From the NCBI GenBank assembly GCA_004335835.1, contig RWJK01001533.1:49393-113392 (forward strand): a stretch of DNA of 64,000 nucleotides, given 5' to 3'. Positions within the stretch are counted from its first letter, which is position 1. The number at the start of each line of letters is the position of its first letter. Origin of the DNA: Scenedesmus sp. ARA3 (lineage: Eukaryota > Chlorophyta > Chlorophyceae > Sphaeropleales > Scenedesmaceae). A program made the position numbers and the translations under genes. A model generated the notes under the pieces. The model was not told the origin of the DNA and did no database searches. It saw only the letters and a program-made list of their open reading frames with translations. Of the stretch, positions 11,352 to 23,214 are shown piece after piece.

Positions 11352-13870
11352 ATGTTTGCTGTGCTGGATGCCCACAGCAGCAGTGCCGATGCCTTAGTTG
11401 TCTCTTGGGATCCTCCTCAGCACATACAAGTCCCAAGCAGCAGCCATGCTGCCGCTGTGCAGCAGCCCCTGCTGTCTGTGTGGGATGCGTTGGCCGCACC
11501 AACTGTCTTCATGCAGCAAGCGCTTGTGTTCAAACAGGCCATAAGCACGCCTGACCTGGCAGCTGCTGTGCAGCTCGTACTTGAGCGCTACCCTGCACTA
11601 GGATACAGGGTTGCCAAGGATCAGGTAAGACCCCTAAGCCGTGTGTGCATGGCATTGCAATTGTTGAAGTGTAGCAGTGCAGTATGAGTGGTTTGCGGCA
11701 GCACAACACGGCTTGTTCTGTTGATGGTGCTACGCACCTTGAGCTGAGGCAGCATGTAGCGTGTTGAGGCATTGCTGACCCAGCGCGCCTGCCTGTCCGC
11801 GCTGTGTTGCTGCAGGATGGCAGACTCTGCCTGTGCCCTCCGCCTCCCCCAGCAGCAGCAGGCATCACACTACTGCAAGGCAGCTCACCAGCCACTCTGC
11901 AGCAGCTGCTGCAGCACAGCAGCGGCGCCACCACACCTATGCAGCTCCCTACCATACAGCCAGAGCAGCAGCAGCAGCAGCAGCAGTTACTGAAGCTGCC
12001 TGAGCTGCCAGATGCTCTGTTTGGACAGCTCCCAGGCGCACTGCTGCCCGATTACCTGGACAATCCTGGTCTGTCTCTAGTGCATGTGGCATTGGTGCAG
12101 CTGGCTCATGGTGGATGTGTGTTTGGACTGCGGATGAGTCACCTCTTGGGGGACTGGAGCAGTGCCAGGCTGCTGCTGCGCAGCATTGCAGCAGCATACA
12201 GCCAACTCCAGCGGCCTCGCCTCGAGGGTGCTGAACACAACACTGCTGGGGCTGCAGCTGGCAAGGACCTCTCAACAGCAGCAGCAGCACCTGCAGAGTG
12301 TCCTGCACCTGGCAGCGGCAGCAGCAGCAGCAGCGTGGTGGCAAGCCTGCCGCAGCTCACGCCAGCAGCGCCGCTGCTGAACAAGCTTGTGGCTGCAGCA
12401 CGGCAGCAGCTGCCAGCCGACTTTGAGCCAGTGCGGCTGAAGCTGCAGCAGCCGGCAGACGCTGACTTGTTTGAGAAGCTTGCACAGCTCAGCAGCAGCA
12501 GCAGTGGGAGTGGCAACACTGGAAGCAAGGGCTGTGGCGAGGACAATGGCGGCAGCAGCAGCAGCAATGGGCAACCGCAGCGCATCACTTACCATGTGCT
12601 GCCCGAGAGGATTCAGCAGCTCAAGCGGGAGGCTCAGGCAGACATAGCAGCAGCAGCAGCCAGCAGTGCTAGTGCAAGCAGTGACAGCAGCAGCAGTAGG
12701 GCGTGTACCTCGCACAATGTGCTGCTGTCACGGCTACTGCAGGTCTTTTGCTCCCTGCCGGGGCGTGAGGGTCTGTCGCATGATGTGGCAGTATCTGCTG
12801 ACATGCGTGGGAAGCTGCCGCAGCAGCAGCGGCAGTACTTGAGCGAGCAGCAGCTGCAGCAGCTGGGTGCGGCGTTTGGGAACTTCTTTGCCTCTGTGAT
12901 CCTGGAGGATGCATTGCCAGGGAGCAGCAGCCTGGGGGAGCTTGCAGTGCAGCTGCGTGCTGCTGTTGACAGGTTAGGTTAGGGGTAGGTTGATGGTTAG
13001 GGGTAGGTTGATGTGTGTGGATTGGCAGGTAGGGAGTGCGTGTGAGTTGGTGCGCGGGTCGTTCGGTGACACGAGTGACATGCTTTTGGTGAGGTTGCCT
13101 GTGAGGTGTTGCTAAGGAAGGCAGCCAGCCTGATCTGCGACGTTTACAGTGAGCTTGGTTGAGTTGCGGAAATGTGGCTGGCGGCTGGGGCTGTACACCC
13201 AAACCCCGCGGCATCAGGCACGCTCGCACAGATCACCGCTAGATCACAAGACACTGCGCAGACTTAACAGCAGTGTCTCATGTGCATTGTGCAGCTTTGA
13301 TCGCCGCCTAACATGCATGCTGCTGCTGCTGCTGCTGCTGCTGTCATCTGGGCCAGGGGGATCCAGCTGTGGCTGCCTGACCTGTCCTGGGCATCTGGCG
13401 TCATGGGCATCTCACATGCAAATCTCGAATGCAACCAGCAGCAGCAGCAGCCGCAGCAGGCAGAAGATCTCTCGGGGGCACTTCCACCGTCATCAGCAGG
13501 AGCCGCCGCCGCCGCCGCAGCAGCAGCGCACGAGGGCAAGCAGCAGCAGCAGCAGCAGCAGCAGCAGGTGACCTGGCGGCGCCTGCATGCCATGGGTCCC
13601 CGCTGCCTGCTGCAGCAGCAGATGCAGCTGGGGCTGCTTGCCTCTCTGTCAACCACGCAGTGGCCACTAGATTACGCTGCTGATGCCAGTTTTGCAGGGC
13701 AGCTGCCTCTGCTGGCTGTGCCGAGCTTCAGCCAGCCCCAGCCCTATCCGCTGCTGCTGATGCAGCAGGGGCCTCCTGGGATGGGTGGAGGGCTGCTGCT
13801 GCATGTGTGGTTGGATGCGGCGGAGGTGCCGCTGCTGCAGCAGGCAGTTGCTTCACGAGGGGGCCTGTGA
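11352..13870 (+). CDS. BAHD/HXXXD-type acyltransferase
   Basis: Probably moves an acyl group from acyl-CoA to an alcohol or amine in the cytosol; the substrate cannot be told. Exons 11352-11624, 11816-12972 and 13357-13870 give 648 codons (647 residues), long for a family of about 430-480 because of Gln, Ser and Ala tracts. The catalytic HXXXD motif is in exon 2 (SHLLGDW). An N-terminal LLSVWD and ERYPALGYRV block match the family's Leu-Ser-x-x-Asp and YPxxAGRL regions. NFFASV and VSADMRG fit the middle of the fold. The usual DFGWG loop is replaced by ADASFAGQLP in exon 3, which may affect activity or mean a divergent subfamily. The third exon was fixed by phase: only the acceptor at 13356, after a CTG run, joins the donor in frame. 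The ATG at 11352 is the first that opens the homologous region; an upstream in-frame start at 11235 is possible. Confidence 0.72.
12978..13013 (+). repeat. 18-bp tandem repeat at a donor site, telomere-like
   Basis: Two perfect copies of GTTAGGGGTAGGTTGATG directly follow the donor of intron 2 of the acyltransferase gene, preceded by GTTAG. The TTAGGGG core resembles a plant or algal telomere unit but is not one. Confidence 0.8.
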
Positions 13871-16800
13871 GGTTGGGCCAAGGCTTGCTTGGAATAGAGC
13901 GGCAGCTTGTTCATGCAGCTGAGGTGCTGGATCAACCATGTGCACAGCGCTGAAGCTGTGATGTTGTGCCGATGTTGGTGGTTTCTTTTGAAGTCTTGCT
14001 TGAAGTCTTGCTTGGAATTGACCGGCAGATTGATCATGCAGCTGAGGTGCTCGAATGGTTTTGTGGCCAGCAGTAAAGCTGATGTTGTGTTCCGGCGTGA
14101 TGACGAGCTAGCGCAGATCCGATGGTAATGTAAGACAGGCTGGCACTGGGGTCAATGGAGCGCATGTCATGCTGCCGAGGCGCTCGTTGTTGTGTGACCA
14201 GCAGTAAGGCTGTTGACACAGAGTTTGCGTTGTACATGTAACCTGTGATCTTTCGTGCCGGCAATATTGACAGACTAGCGGCCTCAATGGTGATGTGGCT
14301 ATGGCTTACAAGGTACCTTGATGGTGGTGACTACAGCAAAGTGGCATGCCAAGTAGTGTCAGCAAGCGCGACAATGGACTGTGTGGAGATACAAACATGA
14401 TTGCACTGCCACCAAACCAAACCTACAACTGCCACAGCTGGCCAACACCAGCTGGAATTCACGATCAGGCATGCAGCTACACTGATAGCAGTGACTGCCG
14501 TAAGCTACGCATTTCGCTGAGCACCACCACAGCCGACAACCGCAACACAACAAGCGCCTGATACCAGGCATGCAGTGTTGATACAATTGAAACCAAGGCG
14601 TGCATTCATTGGCTAGTGGCAGGACCAAGCGCGCTGCGCGTCTACTTGCTATGCAGGTTGTCCTGAAAGACACAATCTGATTGCGGCAGCCCTTTCCACA
14701 CGCAAACAAAAGCCCCTGTCAGCATGCCACAACAGCATGGGGGCAGGCTGCCAGGTGAGCTGGCGCGCGCATGCTCACCCCGGTGCATGTGCACTAGCAT
14801 TGCAGGGCAGTTTTCAGGTTGTAGAAATGTACTGCCCAGCATTGCGTGAGGCACACAACACCGGCTGCACCCCAAGCATCTGCACCATAAGCTGAACTGT
14901 GCATGGTGGACCAGCAACACCATCCTTGATCCTTCAATCACCAATGCACAGCCGCCGTCATAACACCGTGGCAAAAACATTGTGAACGCGTGCAGCCAGT
15001 CTCCAAATTTCTAGCGTCGGACTCATTTCGGACTCAATTGCTGCATCCTGCACAGGCTCTTGCAGCAGAGCAACAGGAAAGAAGTCGAGTATTGTGGCCC
15101 TGCGCATCATGTGTGACGCAGCAGGGCACAAAAGAAGATGAAGCAGCGGTGCCTGTGCTACTGTAAAAGCTGTGTAAGCTTGGTTTGCTGCAGTGCACCA
15201 ACTGCCAATCCAGCGTTGCATGGAACAACTCGCATGCGTTGTGTGTGTGTGTGCGCATGCATGTATGCGGCTATGTAACCCGTGTCAGTGATGACATGGC
15301 CACTTGCCCAGCTGCCGCATATGCCTGAAAAGCAAAACCTTAACTGCTTCCTGTCAAGGTACCCACGGGACGTCAAAATGCACATGCAGATACATCGTTG
15401 TGCTGATTTTGTGTTGCGCACAGCAATGCACCAGCCACGCGCAGCAGGCGCCACAAACATCCACCTAACCGCCCCATTCGGCAGCTGCTGGCTGCTGTCA
15501 ACTCAGCATGAGCGGCTGTGCTGCTATTGCTGCTCAGAAGGCCGCTAGTGAGCCAATTTCAACAACAACACAACACGCCTTTAAGGGTTGGCGAGGCCCC
15601 TGCAAAGACACAACCCACCTTACCCCGGGCACTAGCCCAGCCAGCCGCCAGCCAGCTCATTTTGCATGTCCAGCGCGGGCCTTCCAAGATACAGTGCCAG
15701 CACGAGTCACAGAGTCATGGGTCAACACACTACAGCCCCGGCGACTACAGCCCTTGGCAGGCAAGAAGTGGCATTGTGTGAGCTGAGAACCAGCGTAGGG
15801 TGCTCCTGGTGCGCCTGCTTCTGCCTCCAGAGCTGGCTGGACGGCCAGCAAAAGCAACTGGCAGTACATCCGCATCAGCAGATGCATGCGTGTGCGCACA
15901 TATTCGAGAAATGCACCAGGCCTCAGCGGCCAACTAACAACGGGGCTCAAGGTATTGCCAGCCACACCTTCACCTATGAGCTATGTATGATACAGTAGCT
16001 AGGTACCAGCACACATGGTGACGCAAGCACAGCAGCAGCGTTAACGGCAGCATGGTCGCATGACAATGTCGGCATACATGCGAGAAATGCGCTGGCTTTC
16101 TACTGTTTGCTCCAGCGTCTGCTGTGCCGTGGCCGCAGCAGTCAAGTAGCTCAACTAGCATGTAGAGAGCTGCCGTGTGTAACCTGAAAAACAGACCTAC
16201 TGCTCCAACATGCACAGCCACCACCACAGCCGACCACATACCCTAGTGCCCCAGTATTGGGACGTGCTCCGCTGATCAACAGCAACATGTGACAGTAAGT
16301 ACAGCAGCGTGCGTGTTGGCGTCTGCTGCAGCAGCGGAGAACACAAGCATCTTGCAAGTACAGCACACTCTGCTCTGATGGAGGATGGCAGACTGCTAGC
16401 ACCAGCACACCGTGACAAAACTGAAACACCACATGTTTTCCCGCTCAGACCCGCACAAGGACTTGCTTTTGGGTCAGCCGTACGTACTTGAGTCGCCCTA
16501 TCATCATTTAACCACAGCAACCCAACTGTTGCAGCATGGAACACTACCAAGTAGCTGTCTAACCATGCCGCAGCGGTGCACTGATGAGCCAGTGCTTTGC
16601 AAACACAGCAAGCACTTTGCACCCCTCCCAAGTGTCCCGCAGGTAGCACAGCCGAGCAGCCTAGCCAAGATTAAGCCAACGCAAGCAATGCAAGCACCCT
16701 TGCCCGTTACACAGCAGATCTGCCCGCCAAGAGTCTCACAGCACGCCGCCACCTACAATTTTAACTGCATGTCTTACACGCAGGCGCGGACACACAAATC

Positions 16801-18041
16801 CCCTAGCCCCATTCCACGCCCATGCTCCCTGTGTATGTGTACAATATGCCTGATCTTGATCCGAAAACAACAAAGTCAAAGACCCACAGCCGGCTGATGC
16901 GGCATCCAGCTCCACTGTATGCCAACGCTGCTGACGGCCGCTTCTCAGTGCTTGCTATGTGGTGCCGTTCAGGTGCTTGCATACACAAAAGTGCCCCACA
17001 GCCGATCTGTAAGTGTGCTGCTGCAGTCTTGTGCATGCCATTAGCTTTGCTTGCGGTGTGCATCAGCACTCAGCATCAGCACCAACATGCACCAAACAGC
17101 TGCTTGATTTGGGGCCCACCCATCATCCTCGCGCATCACAAGAATCTGCATGTAGAAAGACAGTTTTACGCATGGCAAATACACAACTGCGCATGTCCGG
17201 CAAGCCCGCACGGTGTGCTGTGACCACCTCCCACATGCCAATCTTCCACAACCGCCGCATGCCCGCACAGTATGTTGTTAACACCCCAAACCACCCACAT
17301 GGCATGCTGTTGCCAAAGCCAAGTGACTCAAGCGCTGCACAGCAGCTCTGCATGAGCCGACAGGCACAATCCATGCATAGCACGCATCCACCACAAGTCG
17401 TTGCTTATGTTATTATGTTATTCTGCACGCAAGCAGTGCCAGCTGGCCAGAATTGAGCCCCGGAAGCCCACCCAAACGCTAAATATAAAACCTAAACAGA
17501 CATCTGCCTTACACCAGCGCTGTAATACCCAAGTGCTCAGCAAGAATGCAAGCAGCAAAGGGCAGCGCAGGCAAGGCATGGAAGGTGTCTGCAGTAGCAG
17601 TCTCAGACCTGATCAGCCTCCTGCAACAAATCTCCTCCATCCAACTCCCAGCAGCGAACAGCCACAGGAACTAGTACCACATTGCTGCTGGCGCTGCAGA
17701 GCACGCTGCGCCTGCTTTGCACACCACCAACTGCAAAAGCAGGTGATGAGACAGCTATGCAATCTGGCTGCTGATGACGCACTTGCTTCAGCACTGCCAA
17801 GTGAAGTAGCACCGCCACCTGCTGCTTATGCCTGCTCCAGCACTGCTACCTCGGACAGTGCAGGCTGCAGCAGGATGCTGCTGGCCAGCTGGCAAATACG
17901 CCGGCATGCACAATGCACATTGGCAGCAGTGCTGGCTTGCACAGCACACCGGCTGCTGCCAGCATTCCTGAGCGCGCAGGGCATCCTTGCTCACCACCAA
18001 ATGCAAAAGCAGTTGATGAGACAGCTGTGCAGTTACGCTGC
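13871..18041. other. Convergent 3' flanks of acyltransferase (+) and RNA-binding protein (-)
   Basis: No convincing gene. From 13884 a ~124-bp segment is repeated (copies start at 13884 and 14008, with a weaker third fragment near 14190), probably in the acyltransferase 3' UTR. From about 14300 to 18041 the plus strand is rich in C and A, so the minus strand is rich in T and G. This matches a long 3' UTR of the minus-strand gene ending at 18042. TTACA (TGTAA on the minus strand) at about 14306 is a candidate end. The longest plus-strand open frame (17401-18339) partly mirrors the coding exon and its duplicate. Confidence 0.5.
13884..14100 (+). repeat. Two-copy ~124-bp direct repeat after the acyltransferase stop
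   Basis: Copies begin at 13884 and 14008 with CTTGCTTGGAAT and share the stretch containing CATGCAGCTGAGGTGCT. They differ by scattered substitutions, so the duplication is not recent. It lies just after the TGA at 13868. Confidence 0.7.
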
Positions 18042-18110
18042 TTATGCCTGCTCCAGCACTGCTACCTCGGACAATGCAGGCTGCTGCAAGATGCTGCTGG
18101 CTAGCTGCCA
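17706..18110 (-). repeat. Duplicated 3' coding end of the RNA-binding protein gene
   Basis: The end of the last exon (about 18042-18110, ending LSEVAVLEQA and stop) and the bases beyond it recur at about 17706-17893. The copy still translates to LASSIL, a Gln/Pro stretch and LSEVAVLEQA with a stop at the same place. It lies after the real stop, so it is non-coding. Confidence 0.7.
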
Positions 18111-20062
18111 CGCAGAAGTCACCTGCTGCTGGCTGCCTGTGATGCTCACAACAATTGTCTCTGCTGAGCCGCCAGCACCCAATGCAGCACCACCGACCAG
18201 CATTGTAATATTGGCGCCAGACAGCATGGATGCATTGTTTAGCTGGGGGCTCAGTACATCGATGCATTGCTGCAGCGGCACCCGTGGTGTCACTTGCAGC
18301 GACATGTTCAGCCGCTGCGGCTCAGCCGGACTGGTGTAACCCGCCCCAGTGACGTCACCGTGAACTCCGGTGTGCACGCCGCCGTGAACTCCACCCTGAA
18401 GTCCGGAGGGCATCGGCATGACTGAAATTCCCCCTGAAATCGGCCCGCTGCTGGTGCTGGAGGTTACTACTGGCATCGCTGCACCTAGCATCACAGGACT
18501 CACATTGCCAGATGCAACATACTGTCCCGGTAGGGACAGCTGCTGAGCCAGGTCAAGGCCTGAGGCAGTGCCGGTGTCAGTAGGCTGGATCGAGAGTGCT
18601 GCAAGGTTCTGCTGGACCTGCTCAGGCGTTAGAGCCCCAGAGGCAACCGGGTAACACATCGCAACCTCGGACGACTGCTGCTGCTGCTGCGACATGTAGT
18701 CTTGCTGCTGCTGCTGCTGTTGCATGTCCTGCTGCTGCTGCTGAGGTTGCGGCTGCTGCATGTATGTAGGCTGCACCATGACAAACATAGGTGCGGAGCC
18801 CTGGGGCACATGCAGCTGCTGCTGCTGCTGCGGCTGCACATAGCACAGCTGCTGCTGCTGCTGCTGTGCCGCCTGCATGTATGCTGCCTGTGACTGCGCA
18901 GCCCACGCCTGCTGCATATCCAGCGGCTGTTGCTGCTGTTGCTGCTGATGCATGTAAGGTGCTGTCGGCGCCTCTGAAACAACCACAAGCTGAAATCCTC
19001 CACCAGAGGAAGTGCCAGCAGCAGGACCTGCACCTGCCATAGCAGAAAAGCTGCCTCCAACAGTCGATGCAGACGCAACTGATGACAGCTGCTTCTGCAG
19101 CGCAGTCTGCTGGCCGCTGCTTTGCGAAGACAGGATGCTGCTGCTTGCGTTGCTGATGCTGCGAGCAGGTTCGCTGCTGGTTGCGACGCTTTTGGAGTAA
19201 CTCCCTTGGTGGTACACCACATATGGTACACCCGTGGCTGTTGCTGTGCCTCCGGGTGACGCTAACGGCCACTGCCAAGCTTGCTGCTGCTGCTGCTGCT
19301 GCATCTGAGGCAGCTGCACCTGCGGCTGACCGGGAGACAGCACACCTGGCGGGCTAGGTGGGGGGTGCCCCTGCACTTGCACGTGCACCTGCTGTTGATA
19401 CTGCTGGTACTGCTGCTGCTGCTGGCCCCGCTGCCCCAAACCTTGAGGGCTGTGTGGCTGCTGCCCCACAGGCACCACAGGCAGTGACCCGCCAGCAAAC
19501 TGCTGCTGCTGCAGCGGCAGCTGCAGCCGCTGCGGCTGCTGCTGCTGCTGCTGCTGCGGTTGGTACTGCCGCGTGTCTGGCACTGCTGCGGAGTGGTAGG
19601 CGGGGTAGATGCCTGTGGTGGTTGGCTCGTTGGAGCCACGGGCTGTGGCCCTGCGTAGCACTAGGGGCTTTTGGGGGGCTGAGGAGCCGACTGCCTGCAG
19701 CACCACGCGCATGTTGAGCGCCTGCACAGCCTGCAGCACAGCGAAGTGGGCAGCACACAACAAACATCAGCATGCTGTTTGGATGTACAGTGAGTTGCTT
19801 GGCAGTCGGGGCTTGCGCTGACGCTGCGCATCGCATCATGCATATTAGTTTGCGGCAGCAGTGAGCTGGTTCAGCATATGGCACACGACCGTATGCAGAG
19901 ACGCTGTGACAGCACAGCATGTGCCGGTTTCACGTATGCACGTGCTTGACATCATACCACTTGCAGTCAGGCGGTGCACCTCAGACAGCAGTGCACTTGC
20001 CATACTACTGTTGCATGTGGCACCACGCCACGCACACTGTCATCGCTGCTGTTGCCGCCACC

Positions 20063-20098
<36 letters not shown>

Positions 20099-23000
20099 AC
20101 AAGCAGCAGTCAGCTGTTGCCACACTCGTTGACTGTTGTAAGCATGCTTGCACTGTAGTGCTTCTGCCATGTTGGTTGCCACACCACACACATCAAACTG
20201 AAATAGCTGCGGCAAGTGCAGCCGCCACAGCCAGCTGCTGTTGACTTAGCACGGTCTTAATTAGATTCATTTTATGTTACTCACCCGATCTGCGTCGCGT
20301 GCTGAGGCATACCACACAAAGGCGCTGCCCTTGGACTCCCGCGCCAGTCTGTCACGCAGCAGCACCAGCTCCACCACTGGCCCGGCACTCTCAAGCACCT
20401 GCCAGCACACAACAGCAGCAGCAGCGGCGGCCGCAGCAGCATGTTATGCGTCAACCAGCAGGTTATGCATCAATCTTGCCATGCAGCAGCACCAGCTCCA
20501 CCACCGGCCCGGCACTCTCCAGCACCTGCCACAGTGCCACACAAGACAACAGCGCGAAACATCTAGTCGTTCAACCCTAAAAGAGACGCCAATTGCTTCC
20601 TTTGCTCCTTGCAGCCTTGGGGATGTTGCCCACAAACAGCATGCAGGTGCCACTTTCACACACAAACCACAGCGCTCTACGCCAAAGCTACAACTCTGAC
20701 TCCCGCACGTGCCACAGCTCGCGCTCTGCGCACGCCTTGGGATTGGTTTCCCACAAACAGCATGTACGCATCACTGTGGCACACCTGAATACGCATCACT
20801 GTGGCACACGTGAATCAAAGCACCCAGACACAACAGCTTAACCTGTACAAACACCCTAAAACCCTGCCCGCACCTGCCGCAGCTCGCGCTCTGTGCAGGT
20901 TTTGGGAATGTTGCCCACAAACAGCTTGTACGCATCTGGCGCACAGCCCCTCGGCAGCACATCCTGATGCGGCAGGCGCAGCGCGCCCGCTGCCGCTGCC
21001 GGCAGATCCCGCCCGCCGCCTGTGCCGTACCCTCCCTGGCCCTCTCTGCTGTACATGCTCAGGAGATCGTACTGCCGTACCGCAAACCCTCGGTCCCTGC
21101 TGCCGACATTCCACGAGTACGGCCTGCTGCCGCTGCTGCTGCTGCTGCTGCTGGGACCGGCTTCTGAGGGCTTGCCCGGGTTGTTTGTGATGAGTTTGAC
21201 CACCATTGGGGATCGCATGCCGGGCCATATGTACTTGTTGCAGAGCACCTCTATGGCTGCTGCTGCGGAGTCCTTGCTGGTGAAGGCCATTAGGCCACAG
21301 CCCTTGCTGCTTGGAGCACCCTGCAGTTCAAACCGCGACAGTGAGCGAGTGAGTGAGTGGCCATCCAGGCTGCTCTGCAGTGCTGGGGAAGGCAGAAGAC
21401 GGTTTGTGCTGGTGAAGGCCACCAGCCCGCAGCCCTTGCTGCTTGGGGCGCTCTGCAATAGAGAAAGTGCGGGCCATGAAGATGGGCGTGAACAAGGGTG
21501 TGAACATAGGCGTGAATTTGGATGTGAACAGGGGTGTGAACATGGGTGTAGACTAGAGGGGAACTTGTGCAGATGACAGCAGGGAGAACAGATGTGGCCA
21601 AAGAAGACACGCATCAGCATCAGGAGAGAAATGGCTGGAATGGCAGTCAATGTGAACGTGCGATAGATGTAGTTGGCTCTGCAGGCATGCCACGCTGCCA
21701 GTGGTACTGCTCAGTTTCCCGAGCAAATACTGCAGAGCCACACTCGTGCAAGCTTCCATGCTGGCATTCATTAGCAGCGTGCAATGCTGCGAGCAAAAGT
21801 ACGCTGGGAAAAAAACTCAGCTGACATATTAGACAAAGCATAAAGCATAAAGCAGCACGCACCGGGTACTCTGCGAAGAGGTCCAGCTGCTGCACCTCGC
21901 CAAACCTGGCAAACAGCTGCTTGATCTGCTCTGCAGCTGCACTGCGCGGAACCTTGGCAAAGAACAGCTGCAGCAGCGGCAGCAGCAGCAGCAGCAGCAG
22001 CGGCGGCGGCACACAAGTCAGGGGCGGCCTGTAAAGCAGGTTCATTCCTGTTGATGCAGCGCATAACTTGCCACACAACGCTCATGCCAGCACTGCATTC
22101 TTGTGTAACTAAAATGACAAGTCTGCTGTATGGTGCTGCCTTTGCCATCACCACGTGCAGGCTGCTGCACAACAACTTGTGCGCCGAGGCCACGGGCGCA
22201 GATGGCACTTGAACTCACCATGACACCCTCAGGCAGAGTCTGCTGCTGCTTTTGCTGCTCAGTCTGCTGCTGTGCGTCTACGCCTTGCTGCTGTGACCCG
22301 CCGGCCCCTTGCTGCTGCTGCTGTTGCTGCTGCTGCAGCTGCTGCAGCAGTGTCAGCCGCGGCTCGGCCGCCTGCTGCTGTTCCTGCTGCTGTGTCTGCG
22401 GCTGCAAAGCGCTTGCAGGTGGCAGACCTGCCATTGCTGCTGCTGCAGCGGCAGCAGCAGCAACTTCCAGTGGCTGCGAGGACGAGGGCTGCTGCTGCTG
22501 TTGCTGTTGCTGCTGCTGCTGCTGCTGCTGCTGTTCCTGCTGATGTGCTTCCAAGCTCTCTGTTTGGCACCCCTCCTCGTTGGTGGCATATTGCACCTGC
22601 GAGTGACATTGCCACAGCCGAGAGGTTTCAACAACGGGCGTGTTGCTGAGGCACTGGCGCATGCATCTTCACACATGCACCGGTTGACAGGGTCAGAACT
22701 TAGATTGAGGCGCTGCGTGCGCCACTGCTGCACAGAATGTTATGGATCTGGTGCTGACATGCGCGGCCACCTGAGCGCACAGGTCACCGCAGCCACTCCA
22801 CGAAGGCTTGTCAAAGTGTGAGCAACTGATGGCTGGTGGTGCGCAGCTCGTGTCAGTTCTTATGTGGATGCATTCACAAAAGAACAAACACGAGCTGCGC
22901 ACCACCAGCCATCAGCTCCTGACACTTTGACAAGCTTTGTTAAACAGAGTGTAACAGATTCATGAAAAAAGTCAGGCAGATGTGGGCGCCGCCCACCTCA

Positions 23001-23166
23001 AGGGGCCGCTCCGCTCCTGGCAGCTGCACAGTCTGCAGCGCCGCCAGGGCACTGTCTGCGGCCTGCCTGCTGCTGTAGCTCAGCAGGGCCCCTCCCAGGG
23101 ACTGCCCGCTGTGCCTGTCACGCAGCACGCTGCATGCAGCCACGTCTCCATGCTGCAGGCGGCGGC

Positions 23167-23214
<48 letters not shown>

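Noticed and set aside
17401..18339. 312-codon plus-strand open frame
   Set aside because: It overlaps the last exon of the minus-strand RNA-binding gene and its duplicate, and is Cys/Ser/Ala-rich like other shadow frames.
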